From positions 1 to 25,961 of IMG/VR virus record IMGVR_UViG_3300047557_003367: a stretch of 25,961 nt of DNA. One strand, written 5' to 3'. The stretch is from a virus. Below, piece after piece: positions 15,001 to 23,281 of the stretch. The notes beneath the pieces are model-generated. The model did no database searches and was not told where the DNA came from. It saw nothing but the letters and a program-made list of their open reading frames with translations. Positions within the stretch are counted from its first letter, which is position 1. Each line of letters starts with the position of its first letter. Made by a program: the position numbers and the translations under genes.

Positions 15001-16161
15001 TGACGAAGTACTTGGGTAGTTCACATATGGTACTGTTGAATTTGACTTAGGCCAAGCATAGCTACTTGATTGGTAGTATAGGTATCTTTCGTAGTGATCA
15101 AAATTATTCACTACTCCTGTTATTAAATTTTCATAGTAACTTACACTACCTGTAGTTCCTACGGACTGTGATGTTGCGGCTTGTACTAATCCTAAACTTG
15201 TATTATAACTTTCTATTAACTGTAACTTATATTTAAAGTTTACCAGCCTTTCGTATGCCGATGAAAAGTGTACAAAATCTGAGTAATCTGTATGGTCAAT
15301 GCTTAATTCAGCTCCTTTTTCACTTACTAGAGAGTATAGTTGATTATTTGTATTATTAACTGGATAGCTAAAAAGGTCTGTGTAATTTAGGTATTGTGTA
15401 GGTATTACTTGATTGTCAGTTATGTCTAAGTTGAAGTTTGCTGGACGTATTGTATTTGGTAGTTCTTCAGGAAATTGATATTGAGCATCAACTTCAAAAG
15501 CTACTGAGTCTGATATCAGTTCATTTACGTATAATACCGATTTTATGTCATATGCTAATGGTAGTGGTTCATATAGTTTAACTGCTACTACTACATTTCC
15601 ATCTACTGTTAAGGTATCGATATTTAATCCTATCAGTAGATCGTTATTTTCAAAATTTAATCTAAATTCATTAAAGTATGATTGGTTATTTAACCTATCT
15701 CTAATCTCAGTAGTATAATTTACTAAGTCCTCAGTACTTATATTTAAGTTTTGTAATAGTACTTCAGTTCTATCTGGTGAGATGTCCTTAATGAAGAACT
15801 GACTCTTTGTCTTATCTTGAGTATATGGATCGTTTAGGAAGTGGTATAGCAACTTAACTCCTCCATTACTATACCCATACGTATTTGCATCCTGAATAGG
15901 ATCGATTGTCAATATGGATGCTCCTTCCTTACCTGCAGATTGGGCAATTCCCAGTAATTTATAACTACTATAGTTGTAGTCACTTTCAATGATTTCTCCA
16001 GTAAGATCTGTAATATGTAACTCAGCAAAATGCTTATTTGTATCAAATAGTGTATTAATTTGATACTCTTTAATTAAACCTATATCAGCTTGTGAAAAAT
16101 TTTCAAAACCTGGTATGTTATCTGGGTTATCTTGGTTTACTGTATATGTGATATCTGCCAT
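12007..16161 (-). CDS. Giant baseplate/tail structural protein (possible gp7-position protein)
   Basis: At 1384 aa this is the largest gene. It lies downstream of the gp6-like gene, the position where T4 has gp7 (1032 aa), but I see no sequence proof of homology to gp7. The N-terminal about 860 residues contain recognisable virion motifs: YSSYKLLGIAQSAGKEG, then ILTIDPI, GGVKLLYHFLNDPYT, DISPDRTEV, and a conserved-looking region IVKTKGTERGVRALINCFG, then IPPDTLKI. From about 880 to 1040 a Cys-containing beta region with repeated Thr/Ser strands looks like Ig-like insertions, and a further about 340 residues follow. The extra C-terminal half may be an exposed decoration or fibre attachment. 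No protease or glycosidase motif is visible. Confidence 0.78.
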   Translation of the reverse strand: MADITYTVNQDNPDNIPGFENFSQADIGLIKEYQINTLFDTNKHFAELHITDLTGEIIESDYNYSSYKLLGIAQSAGKEGASILTIDPIQDANTYGYSNGGVKLLYHFLNDPYTQDKTKSQFFIKDISPDRTEVLLQNLNISTEDLVNYTTEIRDRLNNQSYFNEFRLNFENNDLLIGLNIDTLTVDGNVVVAVKLYEPLPLAYDIKSVLYVNELISDSVAFEVDAQYQFPEELPNTIRPANFNLDITDNQVIPTQYLNYTDLFSYPVNNTNNQLYSLVSEKGAELSIDHTDYSDFVHFSSAYERLVNFKYKLQLIESYNTSLGLVQAATSQSVGTTGSVSYYENLITGVVNNFDHYERYLYYQSSSYAWPKSNSTVPYVNYPSTSSQAINWYANQLAVANKHDLSNGSILINSIPTYLRDDPNNENYLTFTHMIGQHFDNLWIYAKAVTDKYDGDNRLDFGISKDLVGEALRNFGVKLYTSNKSIENLFGSFIGEGYQSGSEDINTYVTGSVTGSGLPITDVSFDDYTKEVQKRIYHNLPFIVKTKGTERGVRALINCFGIPPDTLKIKLYGGRNTNERPFYGDYRYYTSSLDKIRLDNTGSLISGSTLSQYTSIYKRDTKYTDDLHKVEVGFSPTDNIDNLIVSYSLATASLSSFNIDDYIGDPRSLYSSEYGLLNASGSIQTSLEQITNRIMSSSAAYDVKDYVRLIKFFDNVIFKMVRDYVPARTVADTGIIIKPHLLQRNKAKSPFLSGSRPEHSGSIDTAFIESTDGETFGGRNNYSTAYSESIQTPTGLRDINFLHGQEQPKYNGEFNGSTIDPTNGELNEDNPYKDLSIGGYNFGEILYVSSSNERCLLSSIHSSPLIITSSTFNLTANYLFSFTREATIYSTSSTANATGSGTPGNPYSITTLPFNLLGYGNYDQFYISASSPDVAEQPCASLVLVRFATCSLFVSPVGNTQVNVRQGTSVPSTNLTTWFTINSLQTQVQYTASYDSTTVGIPNPTTYYFTQDVGTSVTITAVDPYSSNCQTSVTVTVGQCAFASIPTGSNGLEFDFSEYGGICPPSAVLDPNQAPVGLDIIAAAAQDSVANNQLNGAIFNQYGTPVDPCIGFLPKYLQRPNNTLVSQFGTPPSGYTLQSFKDRGLQSYLSPYCPVPTQGLEIPPSITFNVYMIMNDNDNNLESDTKYIHTVTNPTGSDNYRAELIYTQIGPSDLGIQSTLTAISTALGTGINVPQPPDIAGSGSNSPYQQLVPVYVVTPPKNYLTLPNSQGTQLPYTYSTGNKTLAREKLPVAYHIQAISADGISCISSVTVYPNFYTRILSPPAVSGLTVSPFSAVNWSPVSSTQKYIFVDKVALIGESQYIWGPSPVGVSTVTVPIRKRALV

Positions 16162-16165
16162 CTAT

Positions 16166-16504
16166 TTACTGTGTCTCAGATTCAAGATTTAATAATTGTT
16201 CATTTAATTGTAAGTTTTGTTCCCTCAGCTGTGCTATCTCGTCTAGTAGTGGTTGAATATCCTCTACTGTTTGTGCTAGTTTGTATAATTCTGAGCTTTT
16301 CTTAACTAGGTATTCGTGAGAGTTTGATTCCCCCTCTATATCTATTTCGAAATAGTATTTGTCATATAATCGAAATAATTCATCAATACTATCTGCATCT
16401 GTTTCAATAGTAGGTTGTACAAATGTACCAAATTGTCGATTAACTACTTTATCAAACTCATTTGTACTAAATACAGATTTTTTTATTTCAATATTATTAG
16501 CCAT
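16166..16504 (-). CDS. Small coiled-coil protein, tail region
   Basis: Taking ATG at 16504, this is 112 aa. A TTG nine bases upstream would add three residues but is less likely, since the ATG already overlaps the upstream stop (ATGGCTAA). The N-terminal half begins MANNIEIKKSVFSTNEFDKVV, and a middle region is acidic with FRLYDKYYFEIDIEG. The C-terminal about 35 residues (LLDEIAQLREQNLQLNEQLLNLE) form a clear leucine-heptad coiled coil. It may be a chaperone or linker for the flanking baseplate proteins. I recognise no named family. Confidence 0.75.
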   Translation of the reverse strand: MANNIEIKKSVFSTNEFDKVVNRQFGTFVQPTIETDADSIDELFRLYDKYYFEIDIEGESNSHEYLVKKSSELYKLAQTVEDIQPLLDEIAQLREQNLQLNEQLLNLESETQ

Positions 16505-17609
16505 TTCTAACAACTTTTATAATATTACTATCACTGTCAATAACAGTGTTACTACCATCTAATGTAGTTTGTATTAATATACGATAATATCTTTCAGGTT
16601 GCAAGCCGTCCATATACACATCAAAGTAGCCTCCATTAGAGTCACAACTTATCTTTGTGAACTTACTGTCAAAATCAATAATCATTTCTTCAGTATTCTC
16701 ATCTCGTAATCCCCAATATGATGCTGTTGGTAAAGCATAGTTAGTTAGGTAAATTGAAGAAGTTGAGAATACTCTCACTGGATATTTAGGCTGTGCTGTT
16801 ATTCTAAATCTCTGCTTTCCTACATTTGCATACTCTCCTCTGTTATTGTTTACTTTTACTGTCGCTATGCTGTTATTCAATGTTGATAAGCTTCCTACGT
16901 TATACGAGCTATCATCCCATTTGAATTCTAAGTATGGTGGATAGATTGTATTCGTATCTGCACCGAAATATTTTAATCGAATAGATGAAGTTGTGTTAAA
17001 CTCTAAACTACTGCTTAGTTTTAAGATAAACCCGTTATTTGCGATAGTTGAATTGTTCCAAAGCTTTACTGCATCTGTCACATTCATATAAATATCGTAA
17101 GTCGAGTTTATCGCATTTGATTGAGTAAACTCTAAATTAGTAGCTCCTGATCCGGTATACCAAGCTCCTCCTCCTGGTTTAGAACCTGTAGTATAATACG
17201 CAACTCCTGGTCCTGATGTAGGCCATGGTGTGCTTCCACCATACTTTTGTGCAGCCCAAGATACTCCTGTGTTATTTACTGGGACATCTCCGTATTTTCC
17301 TGATCCATTATCCCATCCTGTTGTTGAGTATATAGGATATGCAAAAATAGTTGTGTTTACTGGTATTTGATATGCATCTGCTAAGTACAATCCTAATGAT
17401 GCGCTGTAGTTATTGCTACCTATCTTATTTGACACAACATCTGCTATTTCTGCAGAACTGAATTGGATTAAGATTCTGCTTGTTTCTCCTTCTCCGGATA
17501 TATCAGCATACCCTCCTATCTCTAGTATTTCATCTAATCCTGCGTTAGAACTAGATGCTTCACTAAAAATAAAAGCGTCTTGTTGTGGAAATATTCTATA
17601 TACTGCCAT
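16497..17609 (-). CDS. Virion protein with DNRLRE-like beta domain
   Basis: This 370-aa protein starts MAVYRIFPQQDAFIFSE followed by NAGLDEILEIGGY. This resembles the start of DNRLRE-type beta-sandwich modules, which often bind carbohydrate or cap fibres, and RILIQFS and LYLADAYQIP follow as expected strands. A Gly/Trp/Tyr-rich loop (WPTSGPG, GSKPGGGAWYTGSG) occupies about 125-160. NVTDAVKLWNN and GFILKLSSS complete the module around residues 175-200. The C-terminal third (YPVRVFSTSSIYL, YWGLRDENTEEMIIDFD, YYRILIQTT) is a second beta domain. It lies next to the gp6-like gene, so a baseplate location is likely. The fold call is tentative. Confidence 0.7.
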   Translation of the reverse strand: MAVYRIFPQQDAFIFSEASSSNAGLDEILEIGGYADISGEGETSRILIQFSSAEIADVVSNKIGSNNYSASLGLYLADAYQIPVNTTIFAYPIYSTTGWDNGSGKYGDVPVNNTGVSWAAQKYGGSTPWPTSGPGVAYYTTGSKPGGGAWYTGSGATNLEFTQSNAINSTYDIYMNVTDAVKLWNNSTIANNGFILKLSSSLEFNTTSSIRLKYFGADTNTIYPPYLEFKWDDSSYNVGSLSTLNNSIATVKVNNNRGEYANVGKQRFRITAQPKYPVRVFSTSSIYLTNYALPTASYWGLRDENTEEMIIDFDSKFTKISCDSNGGYFDVYMDGLQPERYYRILIQTTLDGSNTVIDSDSNIIKVVRNG

Positions 17610-17610
17610 G

Positions 17611-19440
17611 TTATAATGTTGTTACTCTTCCTTTAATATCTGTGTTTGGGTACTTTACTTCGAAGATCATAGGATCGTATGATGGATACACTACATTGTT
17701 TCTAGTTGCTCCTTTTATATCATATACGTACTCTGAGTATAATCCTCCTGCATTATTTGTAATTTCTACTTTCTGCACTGTTTGAACTCCCTTTACTGTA
17801 TCCAGCAATGTATATATACTTGATATATCAATCGGTTGATTTATGTTCCAGTTTCTAATATCAAAGTAATCTATAAGTAAGTTGTTACACTGCAATAGTA
17901 CATCTCTTCCTAAATAGTTTGGTCTTAAAATTATATCAAAAGTAACACCTATGTTAATTACAAATGCATCTTTTATGTTAATTGCATCTGTAAGTAGCAT
18001 GTATTGAGATAGATATGTTTTTAAATTATTTTTAAGATTTGCTGTTGCTGTCTGTAGGTTTCTGTTGTTATCATAAGCAAGAGTGTACAGTGATAGTGAT
18101 AGTGGATTACTATCGATTATACTGTCTGTTGCTGAGTTTGGATTTGTTAATTGATCCTGTGTTATATAAACTTTTCCTACCGATCCATATTTAGCAGGTA
18201 GTGACAAAGCTCTTACTGTATAATCTTGCAATGTTACCGCTCTTCCTTGCTCATTAAATGATCTTAGTGAGTTTTGTCTAATTTCTTCAACAGTATCTCC
18301 ATCTCTACCTCCTGTAGCTGCTTCTGGGTTTGATACTGTTAGTGTGTTTATTACTGACTGAGTGCCTTGTGTTTGTCCTCGTGATACTATTGTTGTTATT
18401 GTGTTTGCAGGTACGTTTGAATTTATACCCCCTCCTACTAAATATGTAATTGTTAAAGTCCCTAGAGGTGCTAATCCATAAGTTTGTGTGTATAGAAAGT
18501 TTGATGGATCATACGCATAGTCAATTCTAGATACACCTTGCGAATTACCCAATCCTACATTTGTTGGGTCTGGTGTTATTACAGTATCTGATTGTCCTGT
18601 TATACCTGCTCCGAATTGAATTTGTAACTGCCCTGTTGAATTTAACCTAGTTGTAAATCTCCTAGGAACTCTTTGTAGCTGTAACATATATGGTACTTTA
18701 TCTGAATCGCTACTATTGTTTTCCTGGTCTACAAAAATAGTATCCTGTCCTAGAAAAGGAACCTCATACCATGTATTTCCTGAATTATCGGTTATGCTAA
18801 GTACTGAGATTATTTGTGTGTCTGTAAGTGTTATTGTTTTGAATTTTTCAACACTTGTAATAGTTTCTGTGTATGTTTTTACCTCTCCTGATATTGCTTT
18901 TACTGATTTTATTAACCTAAACTGATCTGGCTCTCCATTAACATCTAAACTCTCAACTACTACGGTTGTCGGGTTATATGAACTAGAGAATGAAAAATCG
19001 ATTGGGTGGTCTATATAAAATCTTGGCTGACCTACCGTGTTTGACTGTAATTGTGTTCCTGCACCTATTTGCAATGCTTGTGACCAGCTAGGTATTAGTA
19101 CGCCTGCACCTCCTGGTGCTGCATCTACTAGATGTGAGATTTCTACATCAACTTCAGAAGCTGTTGTTATTTTTGGTCTGTATCCCATCATATATGCTAG
19201 TGTATATAAGTTTGCAGGGTTTTTAGCATATTGTAAATATGTTTCCTGTAACTGCATATCTTGATAGAAGGATAGTACGTCTCCTACATAAGATGCCATT
19301 TCCATAAACATCATACCCGGTGATGTTGGTGAAAAGTCATTATATGTGTTTGGGAAGTAGTTTTTTGTATACTCTATTAGCTGAGTTCTGAAATCACTGA
19401 AATCCTTGTTAATATATTTAATCTCTCTATCTTGGGCCAT
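17611..19440 (-). CDS. gp6: Baseplate wedge protein, T4 gp6-like (baseplate J-type)
   Basis: This 609-aa protein is close in length to T4 gp6 (660 aa). The N-terminus carries the family hallmark DREIKYINKDFSDFRTQL, then YTKNYFPNTYNDFSPTSPGM and the helix MEMASYVGDVLSFYQDMQ, TYLQYA, AYMMGYRP, which build the wedge interface. The middle region has the Gly-rich FGAGITGQ and later GRDGDTVEEIRQNSLRSF, QGRAVTLQDYTVRAL, typical of the baseplate J-like domain shared with phage Mu/P2 J. The product forms the inner ring of the baseplate. It follows the gp25-like gene with a one-base overlap (TAATG), the same order as in many T4-like phages. Confidence 0.9.
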   Translation of the reverse strand: MAQDREIKYINKDFSDFRTQLIEYTKNYFPNTYNDFSPTSPGMMFMEMASYVGDVLSFYQDMQLQETYLQYAKNPANLYTLAYMMGYRPKITTASEVDVEISHLVDAAPGGAGVLIPSWSQALQIGAGTQLQSNTVGQPRFYIDHPIDFSFSSSYNPTTVVVESLDVNGEPDQFRLIKSVKAISGEVKTYTETITSVEKFKTITLTDTQIISVLSITDNSGNTWYEVPFLGQDTIFVDQENNSSDSDKVPYMLQLQRVPRRFTTRLNSTGQLQIQFGAGITGQSDTVITPDPTNVGLGNSQGVSRIDYAYDPSNFLYTQTYGLAPLGTLTITYLVGGGINSNVPANTITTIVSRGQTQGTQSVINTLTVSNPEAATGGRDGDTVEEIRQNSLRSFNEQGRAVTLQDYTVRALSLPAKYGSVGKVYITQDQLTNPNSATDSIIDSNPLSLSLYTLAYDNNRNLQTATANLKNNLKTYLSQYMLLTDAINIKDAFVINIGVTFDIILRPNYLGRDVLLQCNNLLIDYFDIRNWNINQPIDISSIYTLLDTVKGVQTVQKVEITNNAGGLYSEYVYDIKGATRNNVVYPSYDPMIFEVKYPNTDIKGRVTTL

Positions 19441-19850
19441 TATATTTCAAAATTTATTCTTAATTCATCTTCAATGTTTGTCATCTTCTGACTGTATGCA
19501 AGGTATACTATGTACGTATTTTGATCTGCATTAAACTGTGTTTGTAACTTATTCACTGTAATCTGAGGGAACCATGTAGATATTCCAGATCTAATTATAC
19601 CTTGTATTTGCTCATCCCTATCGTCAGTATATTGATCAAACAGCACTGTTCTTATTCCTGCTCCAAATGTAGGATTAAAAAATCTCTCAGACTCTCCTGT
19701 TAAGAAAAAATTAATCAAGTTTGTCTTTAGTGCTTCTTGAGTTGTGTATGTAGTTGTAAATACAGTGTTAGAAGTAAAAGGTAACCCTACCCCTACTCCA
19801 ACACTAGGTTGTAAATCTAATGGATTTATTTGTTGTACATTAAATGCCAT
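19440..19850 (-). CDS. gp25: Baseplate wedge protein, gp25-like
   Basis: This 136-aa protein matches the T4 gp25 family in length (132 aa) and motif order. A hydrophobic start and a middle helix TQEALKTNLINFFLT are followed by ERFFNPTFGAGIRTVLFDQ, where GIRTVLF is the family signature, then a C-terminal strand pair (YIVYLAYSQKM). gp25 has a lysozyme-like name in older literature but acts as a structural wedge component that contacts the sheath initiator region. Its ATG overlaps the preceding TAA (TAATG) and its stop overlaps the gp6 start, so the two are translated as a pair. Confidence 0.9.
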   Translation of the reverse strand: MAFNVQQINPLDLQPSVGVGVGLPFTSNTVFTTTYTTQEALKTNLINFFLTGESERFFNPTFGAGIRTVLFDQYTDDRDEQIQGIIRSGISTWFPQITVNKLQTQFNADQNTYIVYLAYSQKMTNIEDELRINFEI

Positions 19851-20260
19851 TATCCTCCGAATCTTTGTTTATCTTTTTCTACTGATGCATTAAATACTGC
19901 AGCTGCATTTTTTACAAAATCAAACTGCGATATGTCTAATCCTGGTTCTGGTCTTGTAAAACTTTCTTCCATCATTACTGGATTCATACCTAGTCCTGGT
20001 GCTTGTACATGTTGTGACATGTCCGGATAGTATCCTGCATTCGGATCTCTTAGCATACCTGCTTTTGTCTCCTCTAGTAGATCCATAATTGGATCTCCTG
20101 TTGAAACTCTAGGTTTATGTGCAGGAGGTGTATATGGTGCGTACTTGGTTACTTTTGGAGTCTGCTTTACTGGTGTTTCAGTTAGAACATCAGCTAACTC
20201 TTCTCTAAGCACTTCTCTTACCGCTTCTTTTATTAATTTTTTAAATGCATCTGCCTTCAT
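19850..20260 (-). CDS. Virion-cluster protein with Lys/Glu amphipathic N-terminal helix
   Basis: This 136-aa protein begins MKADAFKKLIKEAVREVLREE, a strongly amphipathic helix whose LIKE fits the same hydrophobic-x-Glu pattern seen in the 2.2-4.2 kb genes. The centre is Pro-rich (YAPYTPPAHKPRV), then GDPIMDLLEETKAGM, and a C-terminal helix (FVKNAAAVFNASVEKDKQRF). There is no catalytic motif. It is translated just before the gp25-like protein with a one-base stop/start overlap and may be a small baseplate component or scaffold. ATG at 20260 lies three bases after a TATTTATAA element, an unusually short leader. Confidence 0.72.
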   Translation of the reverse strand: MKADAFKKLIKEAVREVLREELADVLTETPVKQTPKVTKYAPYTPPAHKPRVSTGDPIMDLLEETKAGMLRDPNAGYYPDMSQHVQAPGLGMNPVMMEESFTRPEPGLDISQFDFVKNAAAVFNASVEKDKQRFGG

Positions 20261-20277
20261 AATTATAAATAGCTATA

Positions 20278-21066
20278 TTATGGTAATTGATTATCTATTC
20301 TAAATTTTATCTCATCTAGTAATACTTGTGTATCTGAACTAAATGATGATGGTCCATATAGTACAGTAACTCCTGATCTATCTTTTGCTATTGCATATCT
20401 CCTTGGTGCAATTGCTGGTGAGTTAGGATCTTGTACTATCTCTAGGGTATATCCTTTATATGTATATTCATCTCCTGGAGATCCTTCTGAACCTGTGTTT
20501 TCTGGTGGTTGTATATTGTTTATTAATTGTTGAATATTTCCCTGCTCTTTTGCACAATTTTGTACAGCTATGTCTATTAACTCTAATCTACTCTTTATTG
20601 AATTCAGTGTTCGATCTGCTGAAGATATTATTCCTAAAATTCCTTGCTTTTCTGCTTCTAACCCGTCTAGTATCTTATTAAGCTGTATCAATCTATCGCT
20701 TAGCTTTGTTAAAGCAGAAAAAGGCACACCTTTTACTAATGCTCCAGGATCTGGTACAAATTGTAGAACTGTTGGTCTTGGAATTCTTTTAATTATAGCA
20801 ATTGCTGTTCTTGCTACCCTAATACTCCTATCCAGCCTATTTGCTGTTGCTTTAAGTGCATTTATCTTTTTTTGTAATTTGTTGATTGTGTTAAGTATTG
20901 TATTTTTTGCTTTTACTATACTTTGCAATCTTTGTTGGTTTGGGCACTGACTTGCGAATTCAGATAATATATCTAGAACCCTATTCTGTGCTTGAGCAAT
21001 TAACTGACCTTGTAATCTTCCTACTTGGTTTGCTATTATTTGTGATAAGTTACTTTTAAATGACAT
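20278..21066 (-). CDS. Long coiled-coil virion protein with C-terminal beta domain
   Basis: This 262-aa protein has an N-terminal about 180 residues that are almost all helical with Leu/Ile heptads (IVKAKNTILNTINKLQKKI, LKATANRLDRSI, LIQLNKILDGLEAEK). A Pro/Gly hinge (PPENTGSEGSPGDE) and a compact C-terminal domain, YKGYTLEIVQDPNSPAIAP, RRYAIAKDRSGV, VLYGPSSFSSDT, follow. I recall this C-terminal domain at the ends of other virion proteins of T4-like marine phages. Coupled to the hub-spike gene by TAATG, it may be a hub assembly factor or a tape-measure-linked protein, but its length is far short of a tape measure. Function is inferred from position only. Confidence 0.7.
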   Translation of the reverse strand: MSFKSNLSQIIANQVGRLQGQLIAQAQNRVLDILSEFASQCPNQQRLQSIVKAKNTILNTINKLQKKINALKATANRLDRSIRVARTAIAIIKRIPRPTVLQFVPDPGALVKGVPFSALTKLSDRLIQLNKILDGLEAEKQGILGIISSADRTLNSIKSRLELIDIAVQNCAKEQGNIQQLINNIQPPENTGSEGSPGDEYTYKGYTLEIVQDPNSPAIAPRRYAIAKDRSGVTVLYGPSSFSSDTQVLLDEIKFRIDNQLP

Positions 21067-22202
21067 TATTCGATAAATACCTTTCTTGATTGAATCCTTC
21101 TTAATTGTCTCTTTAGTGAATCAACAGATGCTCTTAATACAGGACCTGTTGCATTTAGTTGCGTAACCGGACCTGCTCCAACAGCACTTGCACTACTCAT
21201 AGAATTTGCTACAATTGCTAAACTATCAAGCAATTGTGTCATCCAGAATTCAAATTGCTTTCCTAATATAGCAGGTTGTTTTGTTGAATCCGGTGCTGTC
21301 CTTGCTCTGGAACCTATAAATATTTTATCAGCATCTAAGCACATATACTCCTGCCCATCGAGGTTAATTGTTTTTGCGTTTAGTCCTACTGACTCTTTTG
21401 CTGATAGAAGTATACTTTCCTCTTTTGCATTGAAGTACAGCCTTCCTCCGTTTATTACTACTTGATTTCCTTTATACTGGTCACTGGTTTTTGGAACAGT
21501 GTTGTATGTAGCTCTTTTTGTGTTTGCTGATGTTAACTTAATCTTATGGTTTGCTAGTAAGTATATTGAGTTGTAATCTTCATCTACATTTTCATATATT
21601 GGAGTATTTCCTTCTTGTGTCTCTATCTGTCCATTACTTAGTATTACATATGGATCAGCAGAGGTTCCTTCTACTTCTGGGTTTGTTCCATATCCACCGA
21701 ATCTTAAACTTTGCCCTAACCTACCTTCAAATAAGGTATCTCCTGGGTTTGCTTGTAGTGGATTTATTGTCGCTACCTCCTCTTGTCCTCCTAGTAGAGT
21801 ACTCTCCCAATTAGACTGTTTTGTATCTGGAGCAGCACCATGATGTGGATGATTCCATATATTGACTACTTTTCCCCAATACTTAACTGTTGCTGATGGA
21901 TTACCTACACTATCTGATCCTGGTCCTGTAATAATTTCGACCATCTCTCCTGGTAATGGTAACCTTCTTATCGCTGAATCTCCTTGATATGCAAATTTTA
22001 AAGTATCTGGAGTGCTCTCATCTGTTGCTATCTTAGGAACTCTGTAATACACTCCATTTAGCATAGAGCTATCCTTGCAATCTGGATCGTCGAGTGAGCT
22101 AACTATTTTTACAACTTTTCCATAACTTACTCCCTTACCAGTTCCTTTTCTTGATGCTCCTTTGTTTCCTGTATTATATTTTATATGAGAAGTATACGCC
22201 AT
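21066..22202 (-). CDS. Baseplate hub/spike protein, gp5-like (OB-fold start)
   Basis: This 378-aa protein has an N-terminal OB-fold-like region: GVSYGKVVKIVSS, LNGVYYRVP, LPGEMVEIITGPGS, YWGKVVNIWNHPHH, typical of gp5/VgrG-type hub and spike proteins. Residues about 150-300 carry LRFGGYG, DPYVILSNGQ, then SIYLLANHKIKL and the regularly spaced VVINGGRLYFNAKEESILLSA, KESVGLNAKTINLDG. The latter looks like a short beta-helical spike. No lysozyme catalytic motif is visible, unlike T4 gp5, so host cell-wall cutting must be done elsewhere. The C-terminal helix (LDSLAIVANSM, VDSLKRQLRRIQS) may trimerise. The start overlaps the stop of the 22202-22546 gene. Confidence 0.75.
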   Translation of the reverse strand: MAYTSHIKYNTGNKGASRKGTGKGVSYGKVVKIVSSLDDPDCKDSSMLNGVYYRVPKIATDESTPDTLKFAYQGDSAIRRLPLPGEMVEIITGPGSDSVGNPSATVKYWGKVVNIWNHPHHGAAPDTKQSNWESTLLGGQEEVATINPLQANPGDTLFEGRLGQSLRFGGYGTNPEVEGTSADPYVILSNGQIETQEGNTPIYENVDEDYNSIYLLANHKIKLTSANTKRATYNTVPKTSDQYKGNQVVINGGRLYFNAKEESILLSAKESVGLNAKTINLDGQEYMCLDADKIFIGSRARTAPDSTKQPAILGKQFEFWMTQLLDSLAIVANSMSSASAVGAGPVTQLNATGPVLRASVDSLKRQLRRIQSRKVFIE

Positions 22203-22546
22203 TACTCTTTTTCACTATCTAATCCTTTTCCTAATTCCTGACTTTGTTCAACTAACTTAGCCAACTCTTCTGGGTTGAAGAAGTCTCCTTCTGATGGTTT
22301 TGATCCCTCAAGTCTTTGTACTAAAGCTACTAACTTAATTAGATGCTCGTCATTTTTTACTCCTACTTCTAAATACTCTTTTATCATAGGAACAACGAGA
22401 GTTGCATCTCCTATATTTTCCACAAGAGGTTTTAGTTCTCCAATAAGTGCATTAATTTGCAGATCTTTTCTTTTCGAGTTATCATATACCTCCTTTAGCA
22501 CATCAGATACGGTCTTTTTTCCGAATATTACTGTTTCTAATCCCAT
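22202..22546 (-). CDS. Small helical protein next to the hub gene
   Basis: This 114-aa protein begins MGLETVIFGKKTVSDVLKEVYDN and contains LIGELKPLVENI, VVPMIKEYLEVGVKNDEHLIKL and a helical C-terminus with FFNPEELAKLVEQ. The pattern is mostly alpha-helical and acidic at the end. I recall close relatives next to hub genes in other marine T4-like phages but not a named function; a tail-assembly chaperone is one possibility. It lies between the late sigma factor and the hub gene, preceded by a 21-base gap with a TATTTATAA element, and its stop overlaps the hub start. Confidence 0.7.
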   Translation of the reverse strand: MGLETVIFGKKTVSDVLKEVYDNSKRKDLQINALIGELKPLVENIGDATLVVPMIKEYLEVGVKNDEHLIKLVALVQRLEGSKPSEGDFFNPEELAKLVEQSQELGKGLDSEKE

Positions 22547-22567
22547 ACTGTATTTATTTTATAAATA

Positions 22568-23281
22568 TTAACTAGGTTTATATTCTATATCAACTCCTGC
22601 TTTTATATACGATTTTGCTAATTGTGTATACTCATCTTTAAGTTTATTAATAACCCTAGTTAGTGTTGGTGTCTCGCATTCGGTCATTTCTCTTATGTAA
22701 ATGTACAATGCTTTTTTCCTAAATACATCTAGATCTTGTCTAGTTTTAAAGATTGTTAGTACTGCATCTGCTACACTCTGTTCTTGTTCCTTAGGAAATA
22801 ATTCAGGTAGATTGTCGTAGCAGTGATCTACAAAAGTGTCGACTACTTGCGATATAAAAACTTTTCTGTGGTCACTATCATCAATACCACTATCATATGA
22901 ATCCTGCATTTCGTCAAAAGATCCTACTTGTTTTAGTTTTTTATAGTTTGCTTTGTTGTAGTTTATTAACCATCTCTTAATTATTGTCTGGAAGTATGAA
23001 AATGCTTTTGCACCTGTCTCAGGTTTAAATCCTTGAATTTTCTCCTCTACTATAAGAGTTATAATATCTAATTTGAGATCTTCTATATCATCGACATCCA
23101 TGTAGTAGAATTTGAATGTGTGAATAATGTTTTCCGCCATCTTATAAAATGGGTAGTATAGATGCTGTTGAAATATCCTACTTCTCAAAACAGGATCAGA
23201 GGATAGATTATATTTAATAATCGCATCCTCTGTTTCTTGGGTAAAATAGTAATTACTATTATTTGTTGTCTTTCTTTCCAT
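22568..23281 (-). CDS. gp55: Late-promoter sigma factor, T4 gp55-like
   Basis: This 237-aa protein is somewhat longer than T4 gp55 (185 aa). Recognisable gp55/sigma-region-2-like sequence is RIFQQHLYYPFYKMAENIIH, TFKFYYMDVDDIEDLKLDI, EEKIQGFKPETGAKAFSYF, then IIKRWLINYNK, which corresponds to the core-binding helix and the promoter -10 recognition surface. In T4, gp55 directs host RNA polymerase to late promoters with the consensus TATAAATA, with gp33 and the gp45 clamp as partners; neither partner is in this window. The C-terminal about 90 residues (LPELFPKEQEQSVADAV, FRKKALYIYIREMTEC) are additional. It starts 23 bases inside the upstream gene's end. It likely drives the baseplate and fibre genes that follow. 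Confidence 0.85.
   Translation of the reverse strand: MERKTTNNSNYYFTQETEDAIIKYNLSSDPVLRSRIFQQHLYYPFYKMAENIIHTFKFYYMDVDDIEDLKLDIITLIVEEKIQGFKPETGAKAFSYFQTIIKRWLINYNKANYKKLKQVGSFDEMQDSYDSGIDDSDHRKVFISQVVDTFVDHCYDNLPELFPKEQEQSVADAVLTIFKTRQDLDVFRKKALYIYIREMTECETPTLTRVINKLKDEYTQLAKSYIKAGVDIEYKPS

Noticed and set aside
16505-16513. TTG start for the small coiled-coil gene
   Set aside because: The in-frame ATG at 16504 already overlaps the upstream stop in the manner common in this window.
19850-19861. GGAGG-like Shine-Dalgarno before the gp25-like start
   Set aside because: The GGAGGA is the end of the upstream coding sequence (Gly-Gly-stop) and lies too close to the ATG to be a normal site.
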